Of a stretch of 64,000 nucleotides of DNA, positions 46,362 through 59,736 are shown one piece after another. Made by a program: the position numbers and the translations under genes. Origin of the DNA: Malurus cyaneus samueli (taxonomy: Eukaryota; Chordata; Aves; Passeriformes; Maluridae); contig VKON01000207.1 in assembly GCA_009741485.1 (NCBI GenBank), positions 460,843 through 524,842 of the forward strand, read 5' to 3'. The notes under the pieces were generated by a model. It made no database searches. It saw nothing but the letters and a program-made list of their open reading frames with translations, and was not told the DNA's origin. The first letter of the stretch is position 1, and each line of letters begins with the position of its first letter.

Positions 46362-48564
46362 TTGATGGAGGGCTAAAAACAGAGACTAACAGAGATATTG
46401 GCAGGGATGGGAAATGAATCACTATCTGCAGATTTGGGTAATCCCTTATGAGGGGAACGCCAATCAGTAGCTTTTCTCTCTGGGAAAGAAAGCAAAAGAA
46501 AAGAAAAAAAAATGTAGAAGACTCCCCCTGCATGCAGATCCAATATGGAAAAAGATTCATTGAACTGTTAGATTTTACGACATTTATTGTCCCACTTTTT
46601 AGAGATACTCAGGTTTCCTGCAGGCTGGTGATAAATCAGAAACATCTTTTTTTTGCAAAGACAAATAAAAGGTGTAAATTTGCTCAGAGTCATTCATTAT
46701 TCAAACAATCTGCTATAACTAATCAATAAATGAGCTCTCTAAATATCATGGATGTACTTTTGATAGGGTTTAAAATTGGTAGATTGATAGTAGACATGTT
46801 TTTTGAAAATCAGTCCAGAACAGCAAAAAGAAAATTATTTGAATCTAAGAAAGGAAAATTAATCCAGGACCCCAGCCTAAAATAAGGCTTCAACTAAGGC
46901 TGTCAAGGGCTCCTCAGAGGTATCCATAATGAGTTTTTTGCTGTCTCTGACACTATGTTACAGCACAAACAAACCAACTTTTTGAATCGCTTTAAATGTA
47001 TCAAAGTAGGCTGGCAATACTGCATATTCATGCTTAAAACAGGATACTAAACCTTTCATCTGAGTTATCTAGATATCATCAGAATATAGATGTGCATGGA
47101 AAAGGAAAGAGTAAGAGAAACATTTCAGAAAATTTACAGCTTTGTGAAGGAGCTGTAAGCAGAAGGAAGATATGTTTAAAATAACAGAGAGAGCAATATG
47201 CATAGAAAACCAGTGTTAGGGCGCTACAGTAGTTAGGCTCTTGGAGCAGAGTGTGTTTCAATACAGTGTGTTTCTTATAGCTAGTGTAATGTCTGAAAGA
47301 TAAAACATATATCTCTAGTGACTCCCTCACTGGATTTAGTAGTTTTACCACATCTGCAGTAAGCAAAATAATCTGTTAAGGTAGCTTCTGCAGTAATTCC
47401 ATATTTGCTGCCTTAGGAGTTTTCTCCATCTTTTTTTTTTTTTTTTATTTTTTTTATTTTTTTTTTTTTTTTATTTAAATACACATCAAATAAGCTTGAG
47501 GTTTGAGAACAGGATGTTGCTGAAAGGACTGGAAGTCCCCATGTTTTTTGTAAGGCCTCTTTTAATGAGCTCCTGTGACAGAACCACAGTTGAATTAGGT
47601 GGCACTAAGAGATAAGGTCATTGTTCCTTGGTTCATTAATCAATTAATTAGGGTGACTTTTTCAGGAAGTGGACAGTAAGACCTAGGGCTCTAAAGAACT
47701 GATCTAACTCACCCAGCATAACACATCTACCTTCCTCAGCAAAGTTACTGGCATAAAGAACATTAGTGCAGACTGATGCCTGCAGGGAAACCAGTGTACT
47801 GCCCTGGGACACCAGCCCCAAGACACTTTGCCTACATAAAACAAATGTTAAAAGATGATAAAATGTTTCAGTTCTTTGAAAAAAATCCTGCCAAATCCAT
47901 TTTATGTTAAGTGCTCTCAATTTGACTGTATGGCGATGTGAATTTTGCATTTGCCAGTGCATTGCAGGAGGATGATTTCCTTTAATTTTTTAAAATATAA
48001 TGTTTCTTTTTTTATTGACCTTTTGTTAGGAGGTGGTAGAAAATTGAAGTGACTAATTTTCTACTCTGCCTGTCTGATTTTTACTCATTATTGACCTTTT
48101 TCTTCTCTTAGTGTTAAATAATCCATCACTTTGCCAAGAACCTCTGCCCCTGTAGTTATTACTATTGCTCTTCTCTGATAGCTTACTGAAAGATAGGATT
48201 AGACATGCTGGAAGCCCAGTAGTGACAACCAAGGTAAATTTTTGACATTTAAATCCTCTGATTATTTTGTATCATTAATTCTACATTGTGTGGGGCAGAA
48301 AAAGAGTGGCACTTTTTCCTGAACCAGAGAACAGCTATTTTGACACAATAGTCCATAAATAGTTGTGTTTTCTGGGGAAAATAATCTTACTACCCCCAGT
48401 AAGCAATCTGATTCAGTGGTCTGCAACAGACTCCTGCCATGATAACTTTGTTTTTTGGCCTTTTCTCTGATTCTTACTCATGAACACCCAACCCCGTCAT
48501 CACCATCATCAAGCTCTAGACAGTCAAAACCTCCTTACTGTACAGGGCTATCCCTGTCTTTTCC
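46362..48564. other. Unique DNA, no gene seen
   Basis: Single-copy sequence begins at the outer edge of the right arm. It contains an interrupted T-rich run (about 47,431-47,473) and otherwise only short, random-looking open frames. Confidence 0.6.
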
Positions 48565-48574
48565 CCTTTCTAAT

Positions 48575-49010
48575 CTAGTTTAAAGCTGTTTCCATGAGCC
48601 CTGGCAATTCTTTTGCAAAGATCCCCTTAGAGACACGTGAACCCAATCTGTTGCATTCCAGCCAGGTATAACATAGACCAATCATCATAAAAAAAATTTC
48701 CAAATTCTGCTAGTGATACTAGGCTTACATATTCATTTGCTGACTCTTCCTGTTCCTTCCTGCATCCTCTGAAAGGACAGAGAAGAAACTTCTTGCATTC
48801 CTGATCCCTTACCCAGTCATCACTAGGCCCTGAAATATCTCAATTGCTCTCAGACTTGTTGCAACTGCATCATTGCCAACACAAAACAACTGTAACAGAT
48901 ACAAATCTGAGGGCTGTACCAGGATAGGAAGCTTTCTCTTCACCGTCTTTAACCCAGGTACCAAGGATGCAGCAGATTTCCCTAAGAAGCATATAGCAGC
49001 CAATATGCAG
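48575..49010 (-). pseudogene. CR1 ORF1 relic (esterase-like part)
   Basis: On the minus strand a 64-codon frame (49,003-48,809) contains QPSDLYLLQLFCVGNDAV, which resembles the 'LLLFHVGTND' block of the SGNH-esterase-like domain in avian CR1 ORF1. About 0.2 kb further on, in another frame, SKGIFAKELPGLMETALN stops at 48,577-48,575, like the 'G..IFA..LA.LI..ALN' end of that ORF. The order and spacing fit one decayed ORF broken by frameshifts and stops. In CR1, ORF1 is thought to bind nucleic acid and lipid-like substrates; nothing functional remains. Recognition is from memory and could be tested by a translated search. Confidence 0.55.
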
Positions 49011-52000
49011 GAAAAACCCCCACCTGATTTAGTGTAATTCCCTGTGATTATTTACCATTTGGAGCCTCTTTGGAAGACTCATGTATAATCACTGGTGATC
49101 CTGAAAATCTGGTAAAGCTTTGGCTCATGTAAACTCATATGTTTGCATCCTGAATAGTAAGACTTGAATAATCTGTGCACACAGATGCTCTTCATGTATG
49201 CTACCCCGGTTCATTCTCCTCAAGCAGAATTAAAAAGACAGTATTTGATATATTTTCTGAAATATTATTACCTCCCCATCCAAATTAGGTTTTCCCTATA
49301 ATCATAGATAAAACTGCCTAATTTGTGCATTTTGTTTATGAAACAAGCTGAGAATGAGTTATAGGTAGTTTCCTTTTCTTCTTCAAAGAGCAGTACAATC
49401 TAGTAGCTTGGATTTGTTTTTAATGCTGATGTTTTTGTCAGAAATCCATGTATTATAGTGAAGAACTTCATAGTATTATTATTTTAGAGTCTGTTAAGAT
49501 ATTAAGTGAAATTTAACAAGCAAGCTCCAAACACCTGCACAATAGGCACTTTGAAAACATTTAACTGTTAAATTTTGACAGGATACTATAGTTTTGAAAT
49601 CTAAAAGTAGTTAGGAGATTTTTCTTTCTTGTGTACTAAAATGTTCATTTTCTAGCTGGGAATTCTATGATAATGCTTTAGAGAACAGACTCAGCACCAT
49701 GTTCAGTGTTTCTCCAGAATGGACAATCTTTACATCAGTGAGCTGCAAACATACAGAAGCACAGTGGTAAATGCAATCCCAGGTCAAATCTCTGTATCCA
49801 TATGTTTTTCATCTATTCCTGGAATCTCTGCACAGTTTTGTTGACAGCAGTGCTTTCATTTGAAGGGAAGTAATGAATGACTTTCAAATAATGGTACTAT
49901 GAAAAAGCATCCATTAAAATAATTTCTGGGATTTTTTTATATGTAATTGTTGATACTGTTGATAGTACGCTGAAAATAATATTTCATGCCTGAGCTTTGA
50001 CTATTTTCCAGCATCAGCAGTTATTTGTGTCACATACTTTGAGCATGTATATATAATATAATCACATTAAGGTTGACTTGTAAATTGGTACATGAAAATA
50101 ATGTGAAATGTGCTTGTGGTGACCAGCTTTTAAACTCTACTGTTGTGGAAATGCTGACCTTTTCAGAACTTCTCATGACCCGTAAATGAAAATAATTTCC
50201 TAAACAGACGAAGTAAAAAGATTGAAATAAAATAATGATGGCAATAAAAGATGGCAATATTTAGGACTTGAGAGTTGTTATGTTTCTCAGTTTTGTTGCC
50301 ATAAGCCTAGCCATGTTGCAGGAAACTAAGCGCTGGGATGTTTCTCTCAAAGTTTCATAAAATAGAGAATGCTGTGTCACATTTGTGGGTGGAAGTTTTC
50401 CTTATGCTGTGTTCACCTGCCCTTTGGTGTCAGCTCTGCGGCTTAGTCAGAATGGATTTTTATAATCCAGGGAGAGAAAACCCTCTTGGAATAATTCTGG
50501 TTCACAGCTGTGAAAAGTGTGCTCTGTTTACAATAAAACATTGCTTAAGCCCCACTCACATAGACGACAATAACAGTCTCAGCACCTACAAGTCCCTTTA
50601 GAAATAATAAAACTGAACACAGAATATTAGTTTTCTTCAGTTAATGCCTCTCCACCACAATGTGCTTAAATTCAAAGGTATTTTATTTTATTTTTTAAAT
50701 TTTGTTTTGTTTTGTTGTAATACTCAGAATAGTCTTTTCCTGACCAGTAACCACAGAAGTATGTAATTTTCTTTAACATTAAAAATCCTCTAAACTCAAC
50801 AACAGCCAAACCTCCCTCTGCCAAAGACCCCAGTTCAAGATATATTTAGCTTTTTTCTTAATGTGTCATGCTATATAACTCCATCATATTATCCAGATAC
50901 TCTCTCAGTAGTGTTAGATATTATGCAACTTAATAGTCTGGTATTTTAACTGTAACATCTCCATTGGATTACATTAATGCCCCTTGTCCTCTTAATTTCA
51001 TATTATTGAAGGGAAAATCAATAGGAAATTGGGAGTATGGATTGCTAATATTTTCATATTTTATTGCTGCTATTTTTAGTTCATAATATTATAATGGTTT
51101 GTGTTATTATGCGTTTTGTGTGTTTCCTGCAAACAAAGCATCACAAGAGATAAAAGGGGAAAAACCTTATAATATTCCTGTGATTAAAAAAAGGGGGGGG
51201 GGAATCCCTGATAAAACAACTTCAAAATTGTCTAAATTATCTGTGAACACTTATTAAATTTCTTTCTGAGATTTTGGAAGTTACATTTATATTACCAGAT
51301 ACTTTTTCTTGGGGTTTGGTCCTTGCATTTGTCAAATCATGGCCGTGTCAAAGGTAGACCACTGGAATTAATTTCTCAGACCCCACTTTGCATTGGTTGC
51401 AAAGGTTCATGATGCATAGGAAGTGTTTGTCCTGTGTAAGGTACAACATCTCTGGCAGTCCTATGTTATATCTGTGATGCCACTGCTGATGACATCAAAA
51501 TTTAGGCTTGACTCCCTCTTCTGGGAGCAGGGCTGGTTTCCAGTGAGACAATGTCACTTTGCATTAGCTGTGGGTGGGTGCCTGTCCCTACGTGTTCATG
51601 CTTATATGCCCTCTTTGCATGTAAGGGAGGTACAAGATCTCTCTTAAAACCTACTGTACATTGTATGAAATTTTGATTCAAGTTGGGGACCTCTTTTTCA
51701 AAATGTTTTCCTTAATAGTCATCTGCATTTCAAAGGACTGACAAATGCTGCTAGGAAATCCTGGAAACAAAACATTTTGAATATTTCTATCACTCTGATA
51801 TGTGATTTAGGTGTTTCTCTAATTGATTTATTACATTTATATTAAAAATTATAGCGTTCCTATGGAGACTTTAATTTGACTTTTTTTTTTTCAAATGAGT
51901 ACCAGTTGTGTGCCAGAAGCTTTGAACAGAAACCGCTAAGCCTTCATTCTACCCTTTCCTATTCTTTGGGAGTTGAATACTCTGACCGATAAATGTAATG

Positions 52001-52989
52001 AGAAAAGGAAATAGAGAGATGGGGTAACAGAAAGAGAGGTAATGTTGAGAGGTGATTTGATTTGGGAGAAGAAACTACATAGACGAGGTGAAACCAAAGG
52101 GAGAAAATTACTGATAAGGAGTCATCCTGTGATGTGATCTTTCTAGTTGCAGAAGGATTCACCTTGCCTTGAGAGCAATACATTCACATTAGATATTTAT
52201 AGGGGATTTTCTGTTGAGACAATTTCGACTATGAAAAAAAAAAATTGGTACACACCATTGCCATTTTTATTCTGGCAGAGCATAGTGAAATCAGCAGTGA
52301 AATTTCTCCTGAGCTGTAACACTTTGGGACCCCTAGCTTCTCTCAGTGCTGACTTCAATATCTTCAGTCAGCAAGGTTTTTTTTAAATGGAAAATATGAA
52401 AGTTGAATTAGACTACATGGTGAATGCTGTGAGATATGTGCAGTAATGACTTACAATACTGTAAATAACTTGAAATGTCCCATTGCTCTTCAGATAGATG
52501 TTAAAGCAGAGTAACATGTGTTATTAAAGAAAGTTTTTGCTTGAGGCATGTCTTGCTGCTGAAGGGTTCTATCACTAGCAAACCACCAACAGCTCTGGTG
52601 TTATTCCTGATGTCTGTGTCTCACCCGTGTGGTTCATGGGATGCTGCTGCGAAGTTAAAGTTTGCACCTTGGGAAGGGGATGTACTCATTTTGTTCATGC
52701 TGTCATCAGAAATATTTCTTCTGCATGGAATGAGTACCTTAAAATATGGTGCTTTTGATATTGGAACAAAGACAAAAGAGCCTTTCATGCACTTTGAGGG
52801 ATAATTTTGAGCAGAGGAAAAAGAGAATTGGAAAATTGGGGGGAAAGCACTGGAATAAATGTTTAATTCTAACACACATTTTGTCAAATCTTGATCAATC
52901 CAGGCTTGTGCGGGGGAGAATTGGCAGTTGATTTACTCTTGATCTAGTATACTTGGTGCATCTATATATTGGTGAATCCTCATTCCTTT
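49011..52989. other. Unique DNA, no gene seen
   Basis: AT-rich sequence with a run of nine G at about 51,193, T- and A-runs, and short open frames without domains. No repeat family or RNA gene is recognised. Confidence 0.55.
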
Positions 52990-54026
52990 AAGGAGCCAGG
53001 CCAAAATGCCAGGGAAAAGTAACAGCTGCTCATTCTGCTCTCCCCTGCCACATCTGGGCAGAAAAATTAACCAAGGATTCATGAGTAGAGATAAGGAACA
53101 AGGAGAAAAAGCTCCAAAGGGCAAAACAAGCTCAACTTCAAGTTACAAAGTGAATTTATTACTAACAGAGACAGAGGAAGATAACGAGAAGTAAAATAAA
53201 CCTTAAAGACACCATCTTCCCCCAACCCCTCCCTCCTCACCAACAGCACAGGGAACAGGGTGTGGGGATTTGGTCAGTTTGTTCCTGGGATCTTCTTCCG
53301 CTACTCGGGAAAGGAATCCTTCCGTATTTCACCATGGGGTCCGTCTCACAGGAGACAGTTCTCCACAACTCTCCAGGTGTGTTGATCTCACAGCACAGTC
53401 CTCTCAGAACTTCCGCGACATGAGCTCCTCCCACAGGCAAACGATCCTCCCAGAAGTGCTGCAGTGTGGATCGCTCTTGCATGGGGTGCAGTCCTCCAAG
53501 GCCAGGCTGCTCCAGCATGGAAACAGGGGTTTCTCCTACTGACCACAGACCCCTCCAGGCCGGCCCCACCCCCATCCCCCCGAATGGGCCCTCCCACAGG
53601 CTGCAGTGGTACTCTGCATTCCCAATGGCCCGTGGGCTGCGGGGCAGAGCTCCACCATGGTCATCACCACCCAGCCTGCAGAGAAATCTTGGCTCTGACG
53701 CCTGGAGCACCTCCTTGCTCTCCTTCTTCACTGACCTTGGTGTCTCCATGTTGTCCCTCACCTGTCCTCACCTCCTCCTCTTTTCTGGCTGGAAAAGAAC
53801 CCTGTGCATCTTTGTTTTGATTTTCATCTTCAACATCTCACCACAGAGGTGTAACCAACCTCTCTAATTGGCCCAGGCCTGGCCAGCAGCATGTCCATCT
53901 TCAGAGCCATCAGGACTGGCTCTGCTGGATTGGTGGAAGCTTCCAGCAGCTTCTCACAGAAGCCCTCTCTATGCCCTCCACCCATCATGCTCCCCCCACC
54001 AAAAACCGGGCCAGGCAAAACCAACA
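52990..54026 (-). mobile_element. ERVL-type LTR, minus strand
   Basis: On the minus strand it starts TGTTGGTTTTGCCTGGCCC at 54,026, followed by GGTTTTTGGTGGGGGGAG, AGAAGCTGCTGGAAGCTTCC and GGCCAATTAGAGAGG, the typical beginning of a large passerine LTR family. Modules such as CTCCAGCATGG and CCCACAGGCTGCAG repeat through the middle, and AGTAATAAATTC on the minus strand near 53,155 is a polyadenylation signal. The far end near 52,990-53,000 is uncertain and no matching target duplication was found. The family is the same as at 35,290-36,133. Open frames of up to 174 codons on both strands are accidental. Confidence 0.65.
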
Positions 54027-57000
54027 TGTGGGGACAAATATCTTTTAGTTGCACACAAACTTCCCCTGAATATTTTTTTTTTTACCTGAAATCCTGATCT
54101 GATAGATAATCTGTAGTGCAGTAGCTTAGCTGTAATCTTCAGTAGGAGATTAATGTCTTTCAGTTCAAAAGGGTTTTAAATATAAAACTACATTTAACTA
54201 ATTCAAGTGTGTGGTTATGATTCATACTACTTTCAGCATCATCCTCAGATACTCCTGTTCTTTTTTTTGGTGCACAACTGATTGTTTGTTACTTCAGTGC
54301 ATTATAATAACCCTGGATAACCAGGACTCCATTAATTTGGGCATTTTGCATGGAAAAAAGAAGGAGGAGAAAAGAAGAAAAAAAATTCCAGCCCACATTC
54401 TTGAGATCGTATAATATAGATGTGAGGACTCTACATTAAATAAACCTGAATAAAAGGTTTAAATGAATTTTTTATTTATAATAGGTGACCTTTTAGTAAT
54501 TTCCTATCTTTACCTCAGCAAGCTTCAATTGAAGCCAGTGAGAATGTGACTTCATAAAAAGGATCTTTTTGTGTAGTTTACCATTGTCTTATCTGAACAT
54601 GCGATGAACAGCAAAGAATTGAATTTCGTATGTCATCAGAGGATATTATTTGTCCTGCCTTTGAGGAAAACCAGAAACAGACTCTTCAAATGATCTCTCC
54701 AAGAAAATGGAGTATCTTGTAGCAGATAAATGAAATATTCAACTTTCAGTCATTTGCATTACGAATTCCAAGACTTTTCCTCTGCTACAGGCTTGGCTAA
54801 TTTTAAAGGTTTTGTTTATATAGACAAAAGAGATGGTAGTCTCAGCCCCCAAAACATCGAACTGGCATCTTGGAAAGATTTTACTGTGCATTTTCCTTTG
54901 TTTATTCTGCCCTCATGGTGCTTTGCCCCAAACATTATGTTACTTTAATAAAATGGATCCCTACTCTTTCATGTCAAAAGGACTTAGAAAGTACTTGAGG
55001 AAATGAACCAAGAGGTATAACTCTTCCCTGATAGTCTTTAGATTTTTGCTGTGTATTATTGTTGTAGATGCATCCCAAAAGAGGCCAACACTGAAGGTGA
55101 AAATTATTGCCCATGGATTTTAGGTCTGTGTTCTACTTCCACTCATGGCAGAAAATTTTACCAGTTATGAGGAAAACAAAACAAAAAACCCAGTGAAAGT
55201 TTGGCATTTGAATTGAAAATGTAACAGGTTTTGTGCAGAATGCAAACACTTGCTACCAAAGAGTATGGTTAAAAATGAGAAATATAAAATCACTTATGTA
55301 AATACACATATATTGGCTGAAAAAGAAATCAAATCATAAGACCCTTCACCTGATTGGATAATGCAATATAAAAAAAAAAAAGTTAAAGTAGAGGATGAGA
55401 AGAGGAGGCTCAGAAAAGAAGGTACCATACCTTTCTGAATTTCCTGAGACAGGTTGTCTAAGGGAAATCATCCCAGTCTCTTTGGCTAATCTCCAAGTTG
55501 CAGAAGAAAAATTTTCCTGATGGTGACATGTTATAAATTTTCAGGAAAATGAAAATAATTTAGATCTTTCAAGGTACTGAAACACTTACAAAATGTTAGT
55601 GTTAAAATACACTAAAAATATGAATAAAGCATTTAATTTATTTCTACATGGTTGCTGAACTGAATTATTTGGTTTCAATTCAGATTCAACCAGATATTAA
55701 CGGTGAATGAATAATCCACAATTAATATTTATTCAATTAATTAGCTATTTTGTTTCTTGTGAATATTTTTTTTTTTTTTAAATTTGATTTGGTGTTCATC
55801 TCACTAGTATTTCAGCAAAGTCTATTGTCTGCTCTCCACAAGGTCAACATTAATCTCTTCTACTCTCATGGTTTAATGTTTAGGTTCTTTTGATTGAGCA
55901 ATTTGTTTCATGGCATTATGCAAACTGTCTGACTGCAGATATGCATGGACTTCTCTTGCATCAATTTACTGCTACGGATTTGCCACTAATTTCCTTCAAA
56001 TATTTGTGCAGATGGAGGTGGAATTCACCTTCTGCAGATACTCATGCAAATAAAGTATTATTGAATTAGAGTTTTTGAAAAGCCACCCCATTCAGCAAAG
56101 TTCTTGATGCTTGCAGTAAATTCTCCAAATAATTTGCATTAATAATCTTAGGCTTTCTTGAGTTTTAATTTTTTAAATTTCTATTAAAAAGTCTTTAAAT
56201 ATTTATCAGGAGTGCAAATATTTTCTTAGGTCAAACTGTCTGAACTCTATTCTTTTCAACATAACAGCTTTACTGCTATCTTTGTTACTAGACTGTACAA
56301 AAGAGTGCCTTCTTTTCAAGGTCATTCCTGAAAAACAAATATTCACACCACTGTGTGGAAAAAAAAAAGGGAAGAAAAATGTGTCAATTCATTTGCTATG
56401 GACATTAAGCTTACCTGTGAAAGGTATGTTTCAGAGGCAAACAAGGTGGAAACACATTGGTCAGTCACAATACACGTTAAAAAATTTTTGTAATGATCAC
56501 AGAAAGATTTGCTTTTAAAAAAATGATAAGACTTCACCTCCTTACTTTCCTGGCTAAAATATTTTTTGAGGAATACTATTAATTCTCTGTGTTTCTTGTC
56601 TAAACTCTCCTGGATTATGGATTCTTTCTCATCTCATTTGATTAGTCACAGAAGAAATCTTGGGAGAAAATGAAGCTCCGAATCACCTCTCATGACATAT
56701 GATGTGGGTCATCTGTTCACTTTTCTGAAACTGTAAGACAGAGAGAGGTGCATTTATATTTATATACTTAGTTTTAATACTTACCTTTCTTTTGTCAAAA
56801 ATCCAATGACATTACTAGTACCCACAGCCAAATCCCACCATGAAATGCATGAACTGCATAATACCAGCAGGACTGGACCTTCTTTTTTCAGTCAACTAAA
56901 CCGGTAATTCTGTTTCTCTGAATATGTAGAGGCAGGTGTGAGATGTTTCTCCTGTTTAAAAAATACACATCACATTGTTTCACTTTGTGCCTTTCCTCTC

Positions 57001-57180
57001 AGAAGATCATCTGTCATCTGATGCTACCCCATGAAGGACATATAAGTTGTGTGAAAAATAAGTAATTTTGTTTTGAAATTGCTTTCTGTTTTTACTTCTA
57101 ATTTATTTTTAATTTCAATCCACACTGGAGCCATATAACTTACCACTCTTTTTTTGGAGTATTGGGCTAGAGTGACTTCT
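54027..57180. other. Unique DNA, no gene seen
   Basis: AT-rich sequence with short A/T runs (for example 55,370-55,381 and 55,768-55,780). No exon, RNA gene or named repeat. The last five bases, CTTCT (57,176-57,180), are the target duplication of the LTR that follows. Confidence 0.6.
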
Positions 57181-57976
57181 TATCTTGGGTTGATTTTATG
57201 ATAACACTCTATTCCTATATTCCGCCTGCTTATATGCCCAAAATGCCAAAATGTCCTTGTGCCTTTAAATCTCACCCAGAAGAAGGGGCAGGGGTGGCTG
57301 GGAAGGCAGTGTGGGCAGTTAAAAGTCAGGGCTGCTGCGCAGTTGGTGGTTCTTGGGAGCTCTGCTGGATACTGTGACAACTCATCTCCCTGCGTGCAGG
57401 GTAGTTACATTGTTGCCGCTTAACTAGCTCAGGTTTGCTAGCTTGGGCAAACAGCTCTCCCTGGACTGGTACCCTCTTCTGTGACTCCTGTGATTTTCTG
57501 GAGAGGATTGGCAGGGCTATGGTCTGAGAACCAGGAGGCAAGTGCTGATCAGCTGGGGCCGCAGGGACAAGCTGTGGGTGCTGCTCTGTCTCGCGGCTCC
57601 AGAGAAACCAAGCCGGCGACAGAAAATCACACCAAACCCTCTGTTTCATCCACAGTGAGGCGAAAACTACCATCAGGTTTTCCACTGTTGCCTGAGTGGC
57701 CACGTGGACTCTTTTTCTTTTTTTCTTTTTTTTTTTTTTTTTTCTTCTTTTTCTCGGAGACAGGAGCTGCGCCATCTTTCTCTCCATGTGCTGAGAACTG
57801 TGGGGGGAGGGGGTGGCGTGTTCCTGGATTTTAAATATAAAATTACACAGTTTCTTTATCTGTTCTGTGGGCACCGTTTTTAATAAATTTTTCTCTTCAC
57901 ATTTGCCCAAGCCTGTTTCATATTGTGGAAAAAAATTAAACTTTCACTTCAAGGAACATTTACCTGTAACATTTCT
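57181..57976 (+). mobile_element. ERVL-type solo LTR A, first part
   Basis: Starts TATCTTGGGTTGATTTTATG, the same as the start of LTR B (TGTCTTGGGTTGATTTTTG) with TG changed to TA. Shared blocks follow: CTGGGAAGGCAGTG.GGGCAG, GTTAGCTCAGTTTG-like sequence, a long T run (57,717-57,743), and an AATAAA signal (57,882-57,887). It breaks off at 57,976 where an ERVK-type provirus is inserted, and resumes at 63,250. The five bases before it, CTTCT, recur after its far end at 63,279-63,283. The 194-codon minus frame is accidental. Confidence 0.85.
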
Positions 57977-59116
57977 TGTAGACGAATGGCTGAGAGACCA
58001 AGGACATGTATATGAAACCTATGTGCACAATCCAGGCTTCTGTAACCTTGAAGTGTCCTTGAAGGAAGAAAAAGAAGAAGCAAAGTAATGTAGCAATCAA
58101 GAAAAGAGAATTTTTGTCTTGGGTTGATTTTTGTGCCAATTCTGTCATGTATTCCTTTTCCATTGGCATGTACGCCCAAAAGGTGTTTATACTTTTAAAT
58201 GTAACGAGGAAGAAAGAGCCGGAGCTGCTGGGAAGGCAGTGCGGGCAGCGCTGCCACACAGCTGGGGCTTCTCGAACTCAGCTCTGGCTCTGCTTCTCGC
58301 CGTGGGAGTCCTTGCTTGCTGCATGCAGCGGAGTTACAGTGTTGCAGTTTCGGTTAGCTCAGTTTGTTAGCTTCTGCGGCTTTTCCTCAGACAGATCCCC
58401 TCTGCGTCGCCTGTGATTCTGCTCCTGGAGCAATCCTGCCGAGAGAGGGGCCGCGCGGCTCCATCTCGTCCGGGATTCTGGGCAACCGGGCTGGCAGCAG
58501 ACACACTGAGCCCTCTGATCGTCCACAGGAAGAAAGGACTGTGGTACAGGTTTTTTTTTTTTCTGGTTTTCTTTTTGTCACTGTTATAAGAACAGCCACG
58601 TGGGTTTTTCTTTTGTTTCTTTTCCAGGGGCGGAGTCGCCATCTTGTCTACGCCGCGTGGCGGTTTTTTTTTTTTTTTTTTTAATACTAACAGTTACTCT
58701 TATCTGTGTCCTGTGCCACTGTGTTTTTGTTAATAAACTACCTTTTTTCTCTTCACTTTTTTGCCCAGCATCTATTTCTTGTTGGTGGGGAAAAAATTAT
58801 CAATTTTTTTCATTTCAGAGGAAAATTTCCTGCACTGTTCCTCTGAAAACGCTGTCTCAAAACCGAGACAATGTTGAATGGGATACAGAACTGCTGAATC
58901 TATTAAAAGTATGCTTTCTTAGCTATATGCGCCACTTGCTTTTGAACCAGTAAGAAGTTATTATGCCGCTTGGATACTGATGTTTAGCCAATCATAGTAA
59001 TTAACACAGTGCACAGTAGCTTGTAATTCATATATATGTTGGACCCTGAGACAGAATAAACGGAGTTCCACGATAACTCTATGAGTGTGTGTGGTTCATC
59101 CCGGCAGCTCCCTATA
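57977..59116 (+). mobile_element. 5' LTR of ERVK-type provirus, split by LTR B
   Basis: Starts TGTAGACGAATGGCTGAG and ends GCTCCCTATA just before the primer-binding site. Without LTR B (58,115-58,870) its net length is about 384 bp, the same as the 3' LTR. A CCAAT box (TTAGCCAATCAT near 58,984) and AATAAA (59,055-59,060) mark U3 and R. The first 36 codons of a frame open into the LTR are also intact here (57,978-58,088). Confidence 0.85.
58115..58870 (+). mobile_element. ERVL-type solo LTR B nested in the ERVK 5' LTR
   Basis: Starts TGTCTTGGGTTGA and ends AAAACCGAGACA (TG...CA), 756 bp. ATTTT at 58,110-58,114 and ATGTT at 58,871-58,875 form a 5-bp target duplication with one mismatch; the 3' LTR of the same provirus, uninterrupted at this place, reads GATTTTGAATGGG. 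AATAAA is at 58,732-58,737. It is richer in CpG than LTR A, consistent with younger age. Confidence 0.9.
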
Positions 59117-59118
59117 TT

Positions 59119-59135
59119 TGGCTCCCAACAGGGAC
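59119..59135 (+). promoter_or_regulatory. Primer-binding site of ERVK-type provirus
   Basis: TGGCTCCCAACAGGGAC lies two to three bases after the 5' LTR. It resembles a lysine-tRNA primer site with small differences, as expected for the ERVK/betaretrovirus group. Confidence 0.75.
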
Positions 59136-59313
59136 ATTTTGAGACACTCGCCGAGAAAGAAAGTACGCCAGAGGGATCATGAAGTCGCCAGCTGGTAGAC
59201 GCGGATGGCAGTGAAAGCGGAGGGAACTGCACGGCAGAGACGTGACGGCTACGGACAAGAGAGCGTAGTCAGGTGAGAAGGGTTGCTCCCTTCCCTCTGC
59301 CCGGGCTGTGAGC

Positions 59314-59487
59314 ATGGATCGCGAATTTGCAGCAGCTCAGCAATTGCTTCCCAGTATCCTTGCTAAGCGATGGGAAGAAGTGAAAGAACTGGCCAGGCTC
59401 ATTTTATGGACTCTGGAGCATGGGCACTTAAAGGTTCCGCCTCTCCTTTTTGTAGTGGAAGAGTGTCAAGAAATTAGGGCAGTTTGA
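59314..59487 (+). pseudogene. gag start (matrix) fragment
   Basis: An ATG at 59,314 about 180 bases after the primer-binding site opens 57 codons to a TGA at 59,485-59,487. The peptide is rich in Q, L, E and W, with a helical segment near AKRWEEVKELARL and an ECQE close to the stop, like a betaretroviral matrix start. Position and composition make it the true gag start. The TGA is premature; gag-like sequence continues beyond it in shifted frames up to the open segment at 59,737. Matrix would line the inner membrane of a virion; this copy is broken. Confidence 0.7.
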
Positions 59488-59736
59488 GGGATCACACGAT
59501 CCATGAAAGTGGCAAATTGCCATCCATGCTGGGGACTACTTGGCAGGCAGTGTTTAGCACATTGCAGAATAAGAAAGCCGAGTTCAAGGTTGCTGCAGCT
59601 GCACCTACAGGTGATTGTGGCCCCGTCTACGGTGCAAACGGACAGCTAGGTGTCCGCTCCTAGCTGAGGGCTATTGTCGGGGCTTTTGGGGGGTCCTCGT
59701 GCCATGAAAGGACAGACCAGCACCAAACAGTGTTGA

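Noticed and set aside
53237..53867. Overlapping frames of 118-174 codons on both strands
   Set aside because: They lie in the minus-strand ERVL-type LTR; repeated CTCCAGCATGG modules, not codon use, keep them open.
57326..57910. 194-codon minus-strand frame with a lysine run
   Set aside because: It is antisense to LTR A, and the lysine run is the LTR's T-run.
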